Assembly (NCBI RefSeq): GCF_029784165.1
Contig: NC_073696.1
Location: forward strand, 182,669,998-182,733,997
DNA length: 64,000 bases
Direction of reading: 5' to 3'
DNA from: Wyeomyia smithii
Taxonomy: Eukaryota > Arthropoda > Insecta > Diptera > Culicidae
Program-made: the position numbers and the translations under genes
The notes under the pieces: model-generated
The model's database searches: none
Told to the model about the DNA's origin: nothing
Seen by the model: the letters and a program-made list of their open reading frames with translations, nothing else
Shown: positions 20,780 to 31,486 of the stretch, piece by piece
How positions within the stretch are numbered: the stretch's first letter is position 1
Layout of the letters: the number at the start of each line of letters is the position of its first letter

Positions 20780-21010
20780 TAGAAAGCAATACACTCGCGG
20801 CCTTCGGCCGACTCGCTGTTCGAGCGAATGTTGTCCTTACTCGCTACCGCTCGTTCGGACTTAACTAAGGGAAGAAAACTCTGTTTGAGTAGACCTAGCA
20901 AACCAGTAAATCAGTCGTTTGGGTGCGAGAGGCCGCCGCTTCCGACGGCGGGTCGGCGGCCGGCTCGGACTGCGGAAACCACGGCGGCTTAGTGCCGCCT
21001 CGTTTCCTTG
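20780..21010. other. GC-rich core with hairpins inside the foldback element
   Basis: This stretch is much richer in G and C than its surroundings. Two compact inverted repeats are visible: ggccgccg at 20931-20938 with cggcggcc at 20954-20961, and ggcggc at 20983-20988 with gccgcc at 20994-20999. The segment cgcggccttcggccg near 20796 is also self-complementary. There is no coding frame that I recognise. Confidence 0.6.
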
Positions 21011-21126
21011 CCCTCGATTATGCGTCTTCGCCGCATGATTTCAAGAAAGGTATTATACCCAACTTAAACTCTGTAGGAATATAATAACACCTGAACTACA
21101 TTATTGGATCTCATGCGATCGTACAA

Positions 21127-21430
21127 CATCGCATTCGGCCTCGTGTCCATTCGGCCTTGCGTCCATTCGGCCTCGCGTCCATTCGGCCTCGCGTCCATTC
21201 GGCCTCGCGTCCATTCGGCCTCGCGTCCATTCGGCCTCGCGTCCATTCGGCCTCGCGTCCATTCGGCCTCGCGTCCATTCGGCCTCGCGTCCATTCGGCC
21301 TCGCGTCCGTTATGCCTTTTGGCAGTATGCCTCGTATCCATTATGCCTCGCATCCATTATGCCTCGCGTCTGTATGCCTAGCATACTATGCCTAACATCC
21401 ATATGCCTAGCGTCCATATGCCTCGTGTCC
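21127..21430 (-). repeat. Right minisatellite arm (inverted 16-bp unit)
   Basis: About eleven copies of the same 16-bp unit in reverse orientation (cattcggcctcgcgtc), followed outward by variant units with tatgcc. It could pair with the left arm over about 300 bp. Confidence 0.9.
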
Positions 21431-21437
21431 CGTCCCC

Positions 21438-21985
21438 AGATGGACACACCGACTCATTCCAGAGTTAGCATGCTGGATTAATAGGCGCCATGGAAAAGTA
21501 ACCTACCATCTGACACAGATCCTGTTAGGCCATGGCTGCTTTAAGCAGTACCTGCATAGGTTCGGGTACGCAGAGTCCCCTATGTGCCCCGCATGTACGG
21601 GTGCGGAAAAAAACGCGGAGCATGTGTTCTTCACATGTCCGCGTTTCGAGCGGTTAAGGCACGAAATGCTGGCAATAAGTGGGATGGATACCACGCCAGA
21701 GAACATCGTGCGTAGGAAGTGCGAAAATAGGGAAATCTGGGATGCGGTCATCACGGCCGCATCACAGATCGTTAGTGTTTTGCAGGGCACCAATCGACGG
21801 GAAACCATCGATGTGCCCCAGTTAGTTAACGGTTAACTAACTGGCCTGTATAGGCTGCTCTGCTACCCATAGAGGTAAGTGCAAAAAGCACGACTGGCCT
21901 TCTCCATGAAGAAATGCCTAACGGCGGTCCCGGGGAGACCAAGGGCCCCACCTGGTCAGCTTAAGGTGGCTCAGCATGGGTAAAG
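21438..21985 (+). pseudogene. R1-like copy 1, 3' end
   Basis: R1 sequence resumes here with the C-terminal ORF2 part, including the zinc motif CPACTGAEKNAEHVFFTC (about 21582-21640) and NIVRRKCENREIWDAVITAA, ending at NG followed by TAA near 21834-21836. The remainder is the 3' UTR, including cccggggagaccaaggg at about 21929, and the tail gggtaaaggcaagcag near 21977. It joins directly to copy 2. Confidence 0.85.
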
Positions 21986-23680
21986 GCAAGCAGCGCATGC
22001 TGGTCTACCGAAACGTTCGCACAGATGGTCGATCAAGCAACCGTGGAACTGACGGGCCTATGGCCGTTGGTGGTTGCGGATGACTTCAACGCTTGGGCTG
22101 TCCAGTGGGGAAGTCGCTGTACAAACCAAAGGGGTTAGATCTTGTTGGAAGCTTTGGCAAAGCTCAACTTAGACTTGGCTAACGTTGGCACGAAATGCAC
22201 CTACAGCAGAAATGGTGTAGAATCGATTATCGATGTGACGTTCTGCAGCCCAGTAATGATCACGAACTGGAGGGTAGACGACAGCTACACGACTAGCGAC
22301 CACCAATCGGTCCGCAATGAGGTAGGCGTGCGGAAGCAAGCAGCAAGTAGGGCCAATATTCCATCCTTCTACGGCTGGAGCTGGAAAACATTGCATTTCG
22401 ATTCAGATGTTTTTGGGCAGGTCATTAGATAGAAGCACGAAGGGGGTGAACCACTCCCGGGTGTGGACCATCTAAATTCGATGTTGTCATGGGCGTGCGA
22501 CGCCACGATGCCTAGGTATCGTCCGCCTAGAGAGGGTAGACCACCGACATACTGGTGGAGCGAAACGATAGCAGACCTACGCAGTGCATGCCTCCGTGCA
22601 AGACGGAGGATGCAACGCGCGTGTTCCACCGAACAAAGAGAGAAACGCGGTGCCGCATGCAGATCCGCTAAGGCAACGCTTAAGAGCGCAATCAGAGTCA
22701 GTAAACGAGCCTGTTTCGAACGACTATGCGCCAGTGCCAATTCGATCCCGTGGGGTAACGCCTACATGATCGTTATAACCAAGATCAGAGGTGCGCTAGC
22801 CCCGGCTGAACAATCACCAGCGATGCTAGAAAAGATCATTCAGGGCCTCTTCCCAAGCCACGAACCAAGTCCCTGGCCTCCGTCTGACGAGTCACCACCA
22901 ACCGTGAGTGACAGCAGTCGTGCAGAGGCAGACGATGGGGTAAGGGTGACAGAAGATGAATTGATCGAGTTCGCAAACTCCTTAAAGATAGGCAAGGCAC
23001 CGGGACCAGATGGAATCCCGAACTTGGCCATCAAGACGGCCATCAAAGAAGCCCCCGAGTTGTTCAAGGCGGTCATGCAGAAATGCCTTGACGACTGCCT
23101 CTTCCCGGACGTGTGGAAGCGCCAGAGGCTGGTGCTGTTGCTGAAGGTCGGGAAAGCACCAGGTGACCCATCGGCATACAGACCAATCTGCCTGCTGGAC
23201 ACGGCAGGCAAGGTGCTTGAGAAGGTAATCCTCAATAGACTGGTGAAATACACAGAAGGTGAGAACGGTCTATCAAGCCACCAGTTCGGTTTTGGAAAAG
23301 GTAGGTCCACGGTGGATGCAATTCTTACAAGATTCTGGGTAACTACTTTCAGAATCGAGTGCTAGTGTACAACACAAACGAGGGTCAGAAAAGCGTCCCA
23401 GTTACCGCAGGTGGACCGCAAGGTTCTATCCTGGGTCCGGTACTGTGGAATGCCATGTATGACGACATGTTGAAACTAACACTTCCTCCAGGGGTGGTGA
23501 TTGTGGGCTTCGCCGACGATATAACTCTTGGGGTCTATGGTGAGTCAATTAGAGAGGTGAAATTAAAGGCCGCGCTATCCATACGCGTAGTGGAAGACTG
23601 GATGCACTCGGGGAGACCAAGGGCTATAGTTGTCCAGCTTAAGGTTGTTCAGCATGGGTAAAAGCAAACAGCGCATGCAG
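21986..23680 (+). pseudogene. R1-like ORF2 relic, copy 2 (internally deleted)
   Basis: This copy starts at the same internal point as copy 1 (cgcatgctggtctacc) and lies head to tail behind it. A 300-codon frame (22463-23365) covers the linker and first half of the reverse transcriptase, up to HQFGFGKGRSTVDAIL. A deletion then joins 23328 to the KILGNYFQNRVLVYNT region. The frame at 23359-23661 continues through GGPQGSILGPVLWNAMYDD and GFADDITLGVYG. A second deletion at about 23608 removes the rest of ORF2 and joins to the 3' UTR. The copy ends with the gggtaaaagcaaacag tail. Confidence 0.85.
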
Positions 23681-23689
23681 CTCATTCTC

Positions 23690-25835
23690 CGCCGTCCGTC
23701 TGTACTCCACTGTAGATAGTCGACAGCCCCTTCTGTTCGAAAACGCCAAGAGCGTTAAGGTCCTTCGTGAGGGCGTTGTTATCTCCATTACATAGAGGGC
23801 TACCGGTCCTATCAAGGTTTTGTAAATTGTCAACTTCGTGCGTCGTCGCACTCGACTTGATCGAAGTGTCTTCCGAAGTGAAATATCGGCGCACAACAGT
23901 GACCCCAAATACATGAACTCGTCGACCACCTCGTCGTTTACAGAGACTTGAGTTGGGAGGCTAATGTTGTTCTCTTAGGAGCCTCCTACTCGAATGTATT
24001 TCGTTTTCGACGCAGTTATTCGCAATTCGATTGATCCGGCTTCGGCTTTAAGTTGAGCATGAATTTCCTCCGCCGTCGCAAAGTTACGTATTATGATGTC
24101 AAAGTCATTTGTAAAGCCCAAAAGCTGAATAGACCTTATGAAAATCGTGCCTTTTGTGTCGACGTCCACCCCCCAGATCATACCCTTAAGGCCGATCTTA
24201 AACAGCAAATAGGAAAGTCCATCACCTTGTCTTAACTCTCTGCGCGATTCAAAGAGGCTCGAGAGTATTCCCGAAACACGCACGTAGCACATCACTTGCG
24301 CCGTGGTGGCCTTGATCAGTCGAATTATTTTATCCGCAAATCCGTTATCGTGCATGATCCGCCATAGCTGTTCTCGATCGACTGTATCATAGACCGCGGT
24401 AAAGTTGATGAAGATGTGATTTGTGGGCACGTTGTGCTCGCGACATTTCTGTAAGATCTGTCGGATTGAGAAAATCTGGTCCATAGTGGCACGAGCTCCC
24501 TTGAACCCGACTTGGTTCTGGCCCACGAATCTTCTAGTTAAAGGTGTTATAAAACGGAACAGGATCTGTGAGAGTATGTTTTAGGCGGTATTTATAAGCG
24601 AAATATCGCGATAGTTGGGGCACTCCAGCTTGCCCTTCTTGTGAATGGGGCAGATGACTCCCTTCATCCACTTGTCTGGTAGTTTTTCCCTCTCCCTAAT
24701 CCTGGAAATAACCTATTGTAGCGCTCCAACCATTGTCTCTATCCCATGTTTAAAGAGCTCACTCGGCAGTCCATCTTTGCCTGCGCCTTTGTTGCTCTTC
24801 AACTTCCCGAGCTCACAAAGAAATTTATGAACATTAGGGGCTGGTACTCGGTTATCTGCTGCTGGCATTCGTGAGAAGATTCCCATCCGCGTCGTTGCAT
24901 ATGTGCGGCACATTGCCTCTGCGAAACTGCTTTACCTTCTAATGGAACTTCCGCGTATCACTGGCACGGTACAGCTACTCTAGCTCCTCATGTTCACGAT
25001 CCTCTTGCTGGCTCTTTTTCATTTGAGAAAAATGGTCATGTCGTTCTGTGTCCGTTTGTAATTGGCTTTGTTTTCTTTCGTTGACCTGCCGAGGTATATC
25101 GCCCAGGTTTGGTTCTCCTCATTCACCGCTGCCTCGCACTCCCCGTCATACTAGTTGTTTCTGCCACTTCTTGTGTCGTCGTTGCGGTCTCCCCGATAGT
25201 TGTGCGAATACTGCACAAGTCGTTCTCGAGAGGCGATGCGCCAAGCTTCTCCGCTGTGCGCAGTGCCGCTTCGAGCTGTTGCACGAGTTCCTCCGCAGCC
25301 TGGGAGTTCTGGAGCTGCTTGATGTTAAGCCGCGGGGTACGGTAGACAGTTTTGAGCGCAAAGATACCGGTAGTGGTCCGAGCCAGTATCCACATCGCGA
25401 TTGGTGCGCGCGTTTGTAATGTCTGAGAAAACCGGCCGTCGATGAGAACATGGTCAATTGGTTTGCTGTACGTTGGTCCAGGTGGCTTTCGGAAAAAGAA
25501 GGTACTTCAGACTGCCAGTCCCCGGAAAGCTGCGAAGTTGACGAATCACTGGCCGTTGTTGTTCGTGGTGGGGTTGTAGCTGATCTAGCAGAATCCGGTC
25601 GCCCCCCGGGGTGTTTAGCGATCTACAGTTCCATGTACCGAGCTTCCAATCGTCGTCCTTATTTCGTCGCCTAGGTCGTTGCCGATTTTTCTGGTTCGCA
25701 TTAAATTTTTGATTTTTCGTAGTATTCTAATTTTTTGGCATGCTGCCTTACTACGGCTTCGGACACCTAGTCTTACGACGGGGCTGGATCAGATGCTGTT
25801 TGAGCCGCCCCTAACATGGACAACAGACGCTCAGG
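23690..25835 (-). pseudogene. RTE-like retrotransposon relic (endonuclease and RT)
   Basis: A minus-strand relic about 2.1 kb long. The endonuclease start reads WKLGTWNCRSLNTPG (near 25650), and its end reads SDHY (near 25385). The linker has PRLNIKQLQNSQAAEEL. The reverse transcriptase reads VGFKGARATMDQIFSIRQIL (from 24511), GDGLSYLLFKIGLKGMIWG, and LGFTNDFDII where the catalytic FADD should be, so the catalytic box is lost. Further on it reads VDEFMYLGSLLCADI, then RRRTKLTIYKTLIGPVALY. Frameshifts and stops separate these. The clade is given as RTE-like with moderate certainty. Confidence 0.75.
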
Positions 25836-26480
25836 TAAGCCCGATCAGTCAAAAATATCAAGATTGTAACAATTCCTAATATTTTGTTACAAACTTTTTG
25901 TATCAACTTGTGTTCTAAACTTGGTCTCGTTAATAGTTAAAATATCAAAATTCCTATCAAAATTACTTACTGATTATAACAAACTATAGCAAGTTTTGTA
26001 GGGTTTTTGGCAGAAAAAGATCAGAATTAGTTAGAATGTACACAATTTTGTCAATTGAATAACAAGTTTTGTTATATATATGCTTTAGAAAAACACACTT
26101 TCGAACATTCAAGTGTATGATAACACAATTTGATATAATTCTGTACTTTTTATTATTCTGGTATATCAAGAAAATTGCAGGCTTTGTTATTTCTATCAAG
26201 TTCAGATATATTTGTGATACCCGTTTGTTATAATCGTTTGATCGGGAGCTGTTCTCCTAGGAGAACATTCTCTTCCTTCCGTGTCAACATACGATCGAAT
26301 TCCCACCGGTTCACCGAACTTCCCTTTATTGCGTATTCCAGTCGTTACCATGTGGAGGTAGGGGTAGGAGTCGCTGGCCATTCTGCTTCGGATCGGATTT
26401 TTAGTTTTTTATTGTCTTTTTTAAAGTGGCTTTCAGCCTCTAGGCTGGTCCACTTCTGATACACCGGGACCTACTGCCAC
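25836..26480. other. Unassigned AT-rich interval
   Basis: No coding sequence is recognised. A small palindrome gttctcctaggagaac lies near 26251. Confidence 0.45.
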
Positions 26481-26800
26481 TTCCTCATCGTCCTCTGCTA
26501 CATCGCTCGTCGTAGTACTGATTCTACCTTTAAATTACCTCACAATTGTTTGTGAGAAGGTTACCATCCAGGTCCCTGAACAAGTCGGCTTATGGCATAT
26601 AGCCTTTAAGGAAACTGTTCATCTTTCCGTAGAACTTTCGTGTGTCTTTCGCACGGTACAGTTCCTCCATTGACTTCGATCTTCCTGCTGGCGCTTCTTT
26701 TTCCGAAAGATTAAGTTTTGCCTATTCCGTGCGCATCGGTAGCGCTCCATGTTCGCGCTCGTTCGGTGCTGCATGCATGCGGAATGCTTCTCGTTTGTGC
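26480..26800 (-). pseudogene. RTE-like linker fragment
   Basis: The segment around 26605-26760 aligns by eye with 24920-25040 of the RTE-like relic: both carry accttc or aactttcg followed by a gcacggtacag motif. It would encode the region between endonuclease and RT on the minus strand. It is only a short decayed piece. Confidence 0.5.
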
Positions 26801-26819
26801 TGCAACTCAAAAAAAAAAA

Positions 26820-27060
26820 ACCGGAAAAACCGGAACTCACATTTCCACTGAATAACCGCCGCTGGACTAACAACCTGAAGTATAGCATTTACTATGTAAA
26901 ATTGGTCAATAAATCGATTGGTGATGGTTTCATTTTGTGCAGGGCACGGAAAATTGTACCAATCGATTTATTGACCAATTTTACATGAGAAATGCTGAAT
27001 TCCAGATTGCCCGCCCAGCGGGCTGTAATTAGTGGGAATTTGGGTTTATTTTCTCCCAGT
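26820..27060. mobile_element. Hairpin-type MITE candidate
   Basis: Two arms of about 100 bp (26820-26922 and 26960-27060) are imperfect inverted repeats. The innermost 28 bp, containing tgtaaaattggtcaataaat, are perfect, with a loop of about 36 bp. The right arm ends in ttctcccagtg. No clear target duplication was found. It is non-coding. Confidence 0.65.
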
Positions 27061-27909
27061 GTGCGTTGGTTGCTGAGTGTTTCGTTCAAACTGCCCGTTT
27101 TGTTAGCGTTAGTTCGAAGTAAAAGCTTCTGTGATCCTGTGATATAGTTCTAATGCTGCGATGTTCTGTTCAACCGAAGTTCGTATATTTAATTATACAT
27201 TATACAGTCAGGTTGTAGAAGGCAGTTTTTAAGTCGGTAGCTGTAGGAGCTAAGGACCGATGGAAAGTGATTCCTGGTATGCAAAACAGCCCAGAATGGC
27301 GTCGTGAGTTGTTTTTAACAATTCATGGGTGGGTGAGAGAAGAAGACGGTTTCTAGCATGCCGAGTCCGGAGGATCTTTGGTGATTAGGCCTTCATTGTC
27401 TTTTACGTTGGCCAGATTTAGAGTCGGTTCATTACGCCAAATCTAAATTCACGCCAATACGGCAGAGTTAAAAAAAATTGATCGACAGTGTACAAAGACT
27501 ACTATGCAGAGGTTGATTATTGGTGTTCTATTTAAGGTCCGAATATTCTACAGAAATCAACAATTAGAAAGTACACGACTACTCTCTGATACACTCCTTA
27601 AATTAGCAGAATTTGAGTGTTATTCAAAAATCTTTCAATTTTCTAACAGTTACGTTCACTCTGGTGGTTTTTACTGTTGAGAATTGGTATCTTGGTTATT
27701 GATATTCTGGCTATTTCTGTTGGAGATATTTTCAGAGGAAGATGGGATGTTTTTGTTATTCTACTCAGGAGAGAAGCATGGACTGTGTTGAAAGTAGCAA
27801 TATTTGTTCTCTTATTGAGAGCCTTTGTTTTGTTACGTATATGTGACACATTTTCCCATTTTACACAAAAATTTTAAAAGAATATTAAGCATTAGGCAAA
27901 AGCTTTATT
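27061..27909. other. Unassigned interval
   Basis: No convincing gene. Opposing frames of about 66 codons overlap at 27643-27877. The minus one contains RTNIATFN, faintly like the start of an RTE-type endonuclease, but the rest does not fit. Confidence 0.4.
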
Positions 27910-28283
27910 TTGTCTTACCTCGATATAAGGCAAACTCGATATAACGTAACTGGATATAACGTAACTTTTACCTCGATATAACGTACCTTTTTTAAATATC
28001 TTAGAATTAAAGTACAATATTTAGTTTTTGGGTGTATAATGTTCCGAAGAAATGTTTTTAGTAAGTTTTAAAACCAGTAAGTACCGTAAAATGAAAATTG
28101 ACATTTTTTTTCAATGTTTTCTGACTGGTTATGTTTGTCTACGAAAATTGGGGCATAAGACAGGTTTATACATACTGCTAGATGAAGGGAAATAAGTTTT
28201 TGCGCACCTTTGAGTAAGCATCAAAAATTTCGCGTAACGTAACGAAATTAAAAATAAATTTGCCATATATCGAAATATGACTG
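27910..28283. mobile_element. pogo-like MITE
   Basis: The right end reads outward-in as CAGTCATATTTCGATATATGG (last base omitted) and is followed by TA (28284-28285). The left end, gtcttacctcgatataaggc, matches it with a few changes and a decayed first dinucleotide. Sub-terminal repeats of ctcgatataacgtaac occur near the left end. The CAGT terminus with TA and this type of repeated end fit pogo/Tc1-mariner MITEs. There is no transposase. Confidence 0.6.
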
Positions 28284-29569
28284 TACATCTAAGTTATAGT
28301 TAAAATTTAGAACTGTATGCTTGTTTCTGCAGTCATAGATGTTGTTAACCCACTTTTCTCAAGCTTATCGTTCCACAACTCAACTAAAAAACAACAAATT
28401 AAAATTGAAGATTTAAAACACATACTAAAAATCATCATGATTACAAATGATTTCGAGTTACAATTTATGTGATCATTGCGATTTAAAAAACAATATCTGA
28501 GTGATCATTGGGCGTAACATGTCCGTCCCTACCCACTTTACCCTACTACTTTAATAGACATAGCAAAATTCATAATCGATTCAACTTTTGTGCTTGTTTT
28601 TACCGAAATGCCTTTGCGGTTTGCACGTTAACTCAGAAACCATTTCGAACATTATACTGAAAGTCTGTTCCCTTCCTCCAACCGCAGATTTTTGCTTCCA
28701 CCTGAAGCCAAAAAGCCAGACTTTAGCTCGTGTTTAGGAGAGGTTTTTGTAAGTAATTTTCATTTTCCTGCATATGTAGCAAAATTGCGATAGGCATATC
28801 AAGGGTCAAATCTAAATAACTAATTTATTAAAACTCTATTATATTCTCTGGCTTGGTTGCAAAGTTTGATGCAAGAGATTCAATCTACTTATTCACATTA
28901 CGTTCATACAGAGTTTAAAACATCGCTTTAACAAATTCCACTGTATCAATGAAGCTAGCCATGCTGAATAAATTGGGCAAAAATTTAGTATCGGTTTCGA
29001 TGGTTGTTCATAGTAACACGCTGCGAAATATCCCGAAAGTGTTGAGCTTCGGTTGCTGAGGTAACACAACCGAGGGGAATAATTGATTGGCTTCGCTTCA
29101 ACGGAAATTCCTTTAATGTGGATAACGAAACCGAACAACCCGAGAAAATTGAATTCTCAAATAATTTTGTTCGTGATACGCATCAACGCGAAGGATAGGG
29201 ATGAATGCACAATGAGAAGATGTTTCGTTTAATGTGTGTGCTAGTTAAAACATGAGCTCTAGTATGGTTATGCGTAGATATTTTTTAACGCACTCTACGG
29301 AAAAATGATATTATTCAAACGCTTTAACCATGTAAGTGCGATTTTTCTTCGGTTTCGGTACAAATTAAAGTTAATAGTTCGAATTAAGTTGCCACTCTCT
29401 ATCAAGAAATTGCAGACATCCGTCTTCATTACAACTGAAGTCAAGAACAGCATGGACATATAACCCAGTAACGTTCTTGCCAATACTTCTGAACTTTATT
29501 AAGGGGTAAAAATTCCAATTGTTGTATGTTTTCTATAATATTACTTTAATGTTGTTGCGTGCCACAATG
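28284..29569. other. Unassigned AT-rich interval
   Basis: About 1.3 kb with no recognisable gene. An 81-codon minus frame (28893-29138) lacks any known motif. Confidence 0.5.
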
Positions 29570-29577
29570 TTGACGAG

Positions 29578-30515
29578 CAGAGCCGGATTTACGATTGTGG
29601 GGGCCCGGGGCCCAGTTTACAGTGGGGGCCCCAGAATAAAACAAACCCGTTTTTTTATTGTACGAGTTAAAAACATTTATTTGTTATTGAAAAGTTACCA
29701 AGAATTTGCTAGAATTTTTTCTTACGAGTTTTTTTTTGCAGTGAACTTATTGATTGAATAATCAACATTCAGCTCCTTCAGAATATTGTACTCTCAACTT
29801 AACAATGCTAAGTTTGACAGCCTTTCACTCTTCATAGTCGTACGCAACCTATTTTCAATCAGTTTCATCTTCGATAAAGACCTCTCTCCAGTTGCGTTCG
29901 AGATCATTAGGCTCAAATAAATAAATGTATGCAACTGCTCGAAACCCGGAATTTTTTTCTTGATATCTCAAAAATTAAAACCTAACGCAATTTGAAAAAA
30001 ATGCGATCCGCAAGCAAAAATTTGTACACAATTTGAGAAAGACTGCGCAAATATAAGGCTACGCTGGCAATAATCTACAGAAACTAGGAAAAAACTACAC
30101 ACTTCTGCAGGTCAATAAAATCTGCACACGGACTCTGAAAATCTGCATTTTGCAACGCAAATCTAGTATCCCTGATTCGGACAGGTAAACTTATTTTTGG
30201 AATCAACAGCAATGCATTAAAAAAACTTGTGGATTATTTTCTTTCCTGCTTGATCTCCCATGCGCGCTGGTTCGATTCAAATGGTGTGTTAATGTGTGTC
30301 ATTCCAAGAGAATCGAAGGTGAACACTTATGGATGTATAACACTGAAGGAAAGTTTCAGATTGAAATGGTCTGTTCAAATTTTCTTACTGTAAATTGAAC
30401 TTTTGATTGAATCTCATTTTTGATAGAGAAAAGAACTTTTTCTCGTTTTGTGGGGGCCCAAAAATGTGGGGGCCCGGGCCCCCTGTGCCCCCCCCCCCCC
30501 TTAAATCCGACTCTG
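29578..30515 (-). mobile_element. Internally deleted hAT element
   Basis: The ends are CAGAGCCGGATTTA at 29578 and its inverted counterpart TAAATCCGACTCTG at 30502-30515. A perfect 8-bp duplication, ttgacgag, lies at 29570-29577 and 30516-30523, which is diagnostic for hAT insertion. G-rich and C-rich runs (gggggcccgggg) follow both ends. Inside, the minus strand keeps the C-terminal dimerisation region of a hAT transposase. The remaining transposase is missing, so this is a non-autonomous derivative. Confidence 0.9.
29745..29915 (-). pseudogene. hAT transposase C-terminal (hATC) relic
   Basis: The minus strand reads SNATGERSLSKMKLIENRL, then RTTMKSERLSNLALLS, a stop (TGA), and EYNILKEL. This is the conserved hAT C-terminal dimerisation motif (family pattern ERSFSKLKLIK..LRSTM...RLSNLALLSIE). 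The in-frame TGA and the loss of the rest of the protein show it is inactive. Confidence 0.85.
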
Positions 30516-30523
30516 TTGACGAG

Positions 30524-31479
30524 TATGTATTTTTTTTATAAACATACCTAATGATAGTAAAATAAAACTCATCTCTCTGGCACATCGCCCCGCAAGCCAT
30601 GATAGACTTTTTTCCAAGGTTCATATAAAGGTTATCTCATGAGATTACAAAAACAAAACCTGATATATGGACCAATGATCGAATCATCTAACCGAGAAGG
30701 AGAGCAGTCAGAAGGAAACACAATAATGATACATTTCAAAGAATGATGAAGAACAAAAAATCAAAAGGTTTCATACAACATCCTATCACATAGTGTTTTA
30801 TAAATTTTATTAATCAAAACATCTGGTATCAAATTACATAGTATCTAACGATTTCAGGCATGATTGAAATGTCATAAACAGTACCTACTGCGTGGCCTGG
30901 AAGCCACTTCCTTTTTTCCGGGTGAAAAGAAACTGAAAGTGCGAAAAATGAAAGGTTCCCTGAAACTTCCCATCTGCAATCGAGCGGAAATTGTCTCGAA
31001 AAAAATCCTATTATATCAATATCTTCCAGAATTAATTGAACATTTGAATTGAACTGAATTGGTGCTGATTGAAATTAATCGTCTCGGAAAATATTTCCGT
31101 ATGCCATTGCAATAAAAAAATCACTACAAATAGCAGATTTTTTTCCCCTTAATGCGAAACATATCAGCGCTCAATCGCAAAGAAGCAAACACAGTAAATG
31201 TTTCCGGACTGGAAGATATCGACCATCGACGATTAGCTGAAATTTGTCGGCATCGATTGATCGTTGCGACGAGGTCTGGCGGGTTGATTTTTTTTGCCTC
31301 TGTGGGGCGAAAGGGTTTCCGACAGATGCCGGATAAGAAATTTTATCTTCTACCAGCTCATGATGCTGCAGCTGACATTTGTAGATTCATGCTCTCGATT
31401 TCTTACTCGGAGACGAGGGTTAATATTTTTTTTCGTGCAAACTGTCATCGTAAACTTGAGCAGCAGCAGCGTTACGTGC
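30524..31479. other. Unassigned interval with partial ORF
   Basis: Contains the start of a 135-codon plus frame (31152-31559), with LEDIDHRRLAEICRHRLIV near its beginning. I do not recognise a domain, and its last 24 codons lie inside the MITE at 31487. If the MITE is removed the frame would run on for only a few codons. It is probably not a gene. Confidence 0.35.
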
Positions 31480-31486
31480 CGATGGA

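Larger units (their letters stand above)
20380..21437. mobile_element. Foldback element with 16-bp minisatellite arms
   Basis: A 1058-bp insertion flanked by the 9-bp direct repeat agatggaca (20371-20379 and 21438-21446; 8 bp if the last A is part of the element). Both arms are tandem arrays of a 16-bp unit, gccgaatggacgcgag in the left arm (about 20395-20695) and its reverse complement in the right arm (about 21130-21437). Units nearest the core are uniform, while outer units are variant (gcata in place of gccga) in both arms. The core of about 430 bp is partly GC-rich. This matches the plan of Drosophila FB elements, which also have repeat-built arms and 9-bp duplications. No transposase is encoded; the repetitive ORFs here are artefacts. 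Confidence 0.88.

Noticed and set aside
20333..21481. Many ORFs with repeated MDARPNGREAEW or RPFGLASIRPRVHS sequence on both strands
   Set aside because: They are translations of the 16-bp minisatellite arms. A 16-bp unit gives the same 16-residue repeat in every open frame.
27643..27877. RTE-type endonuclease start on the minus strand (RTNIATFN)
   Set aside because: Only a few residues match; the following residues do not fit the motif order, and the opposite strand is equally open.
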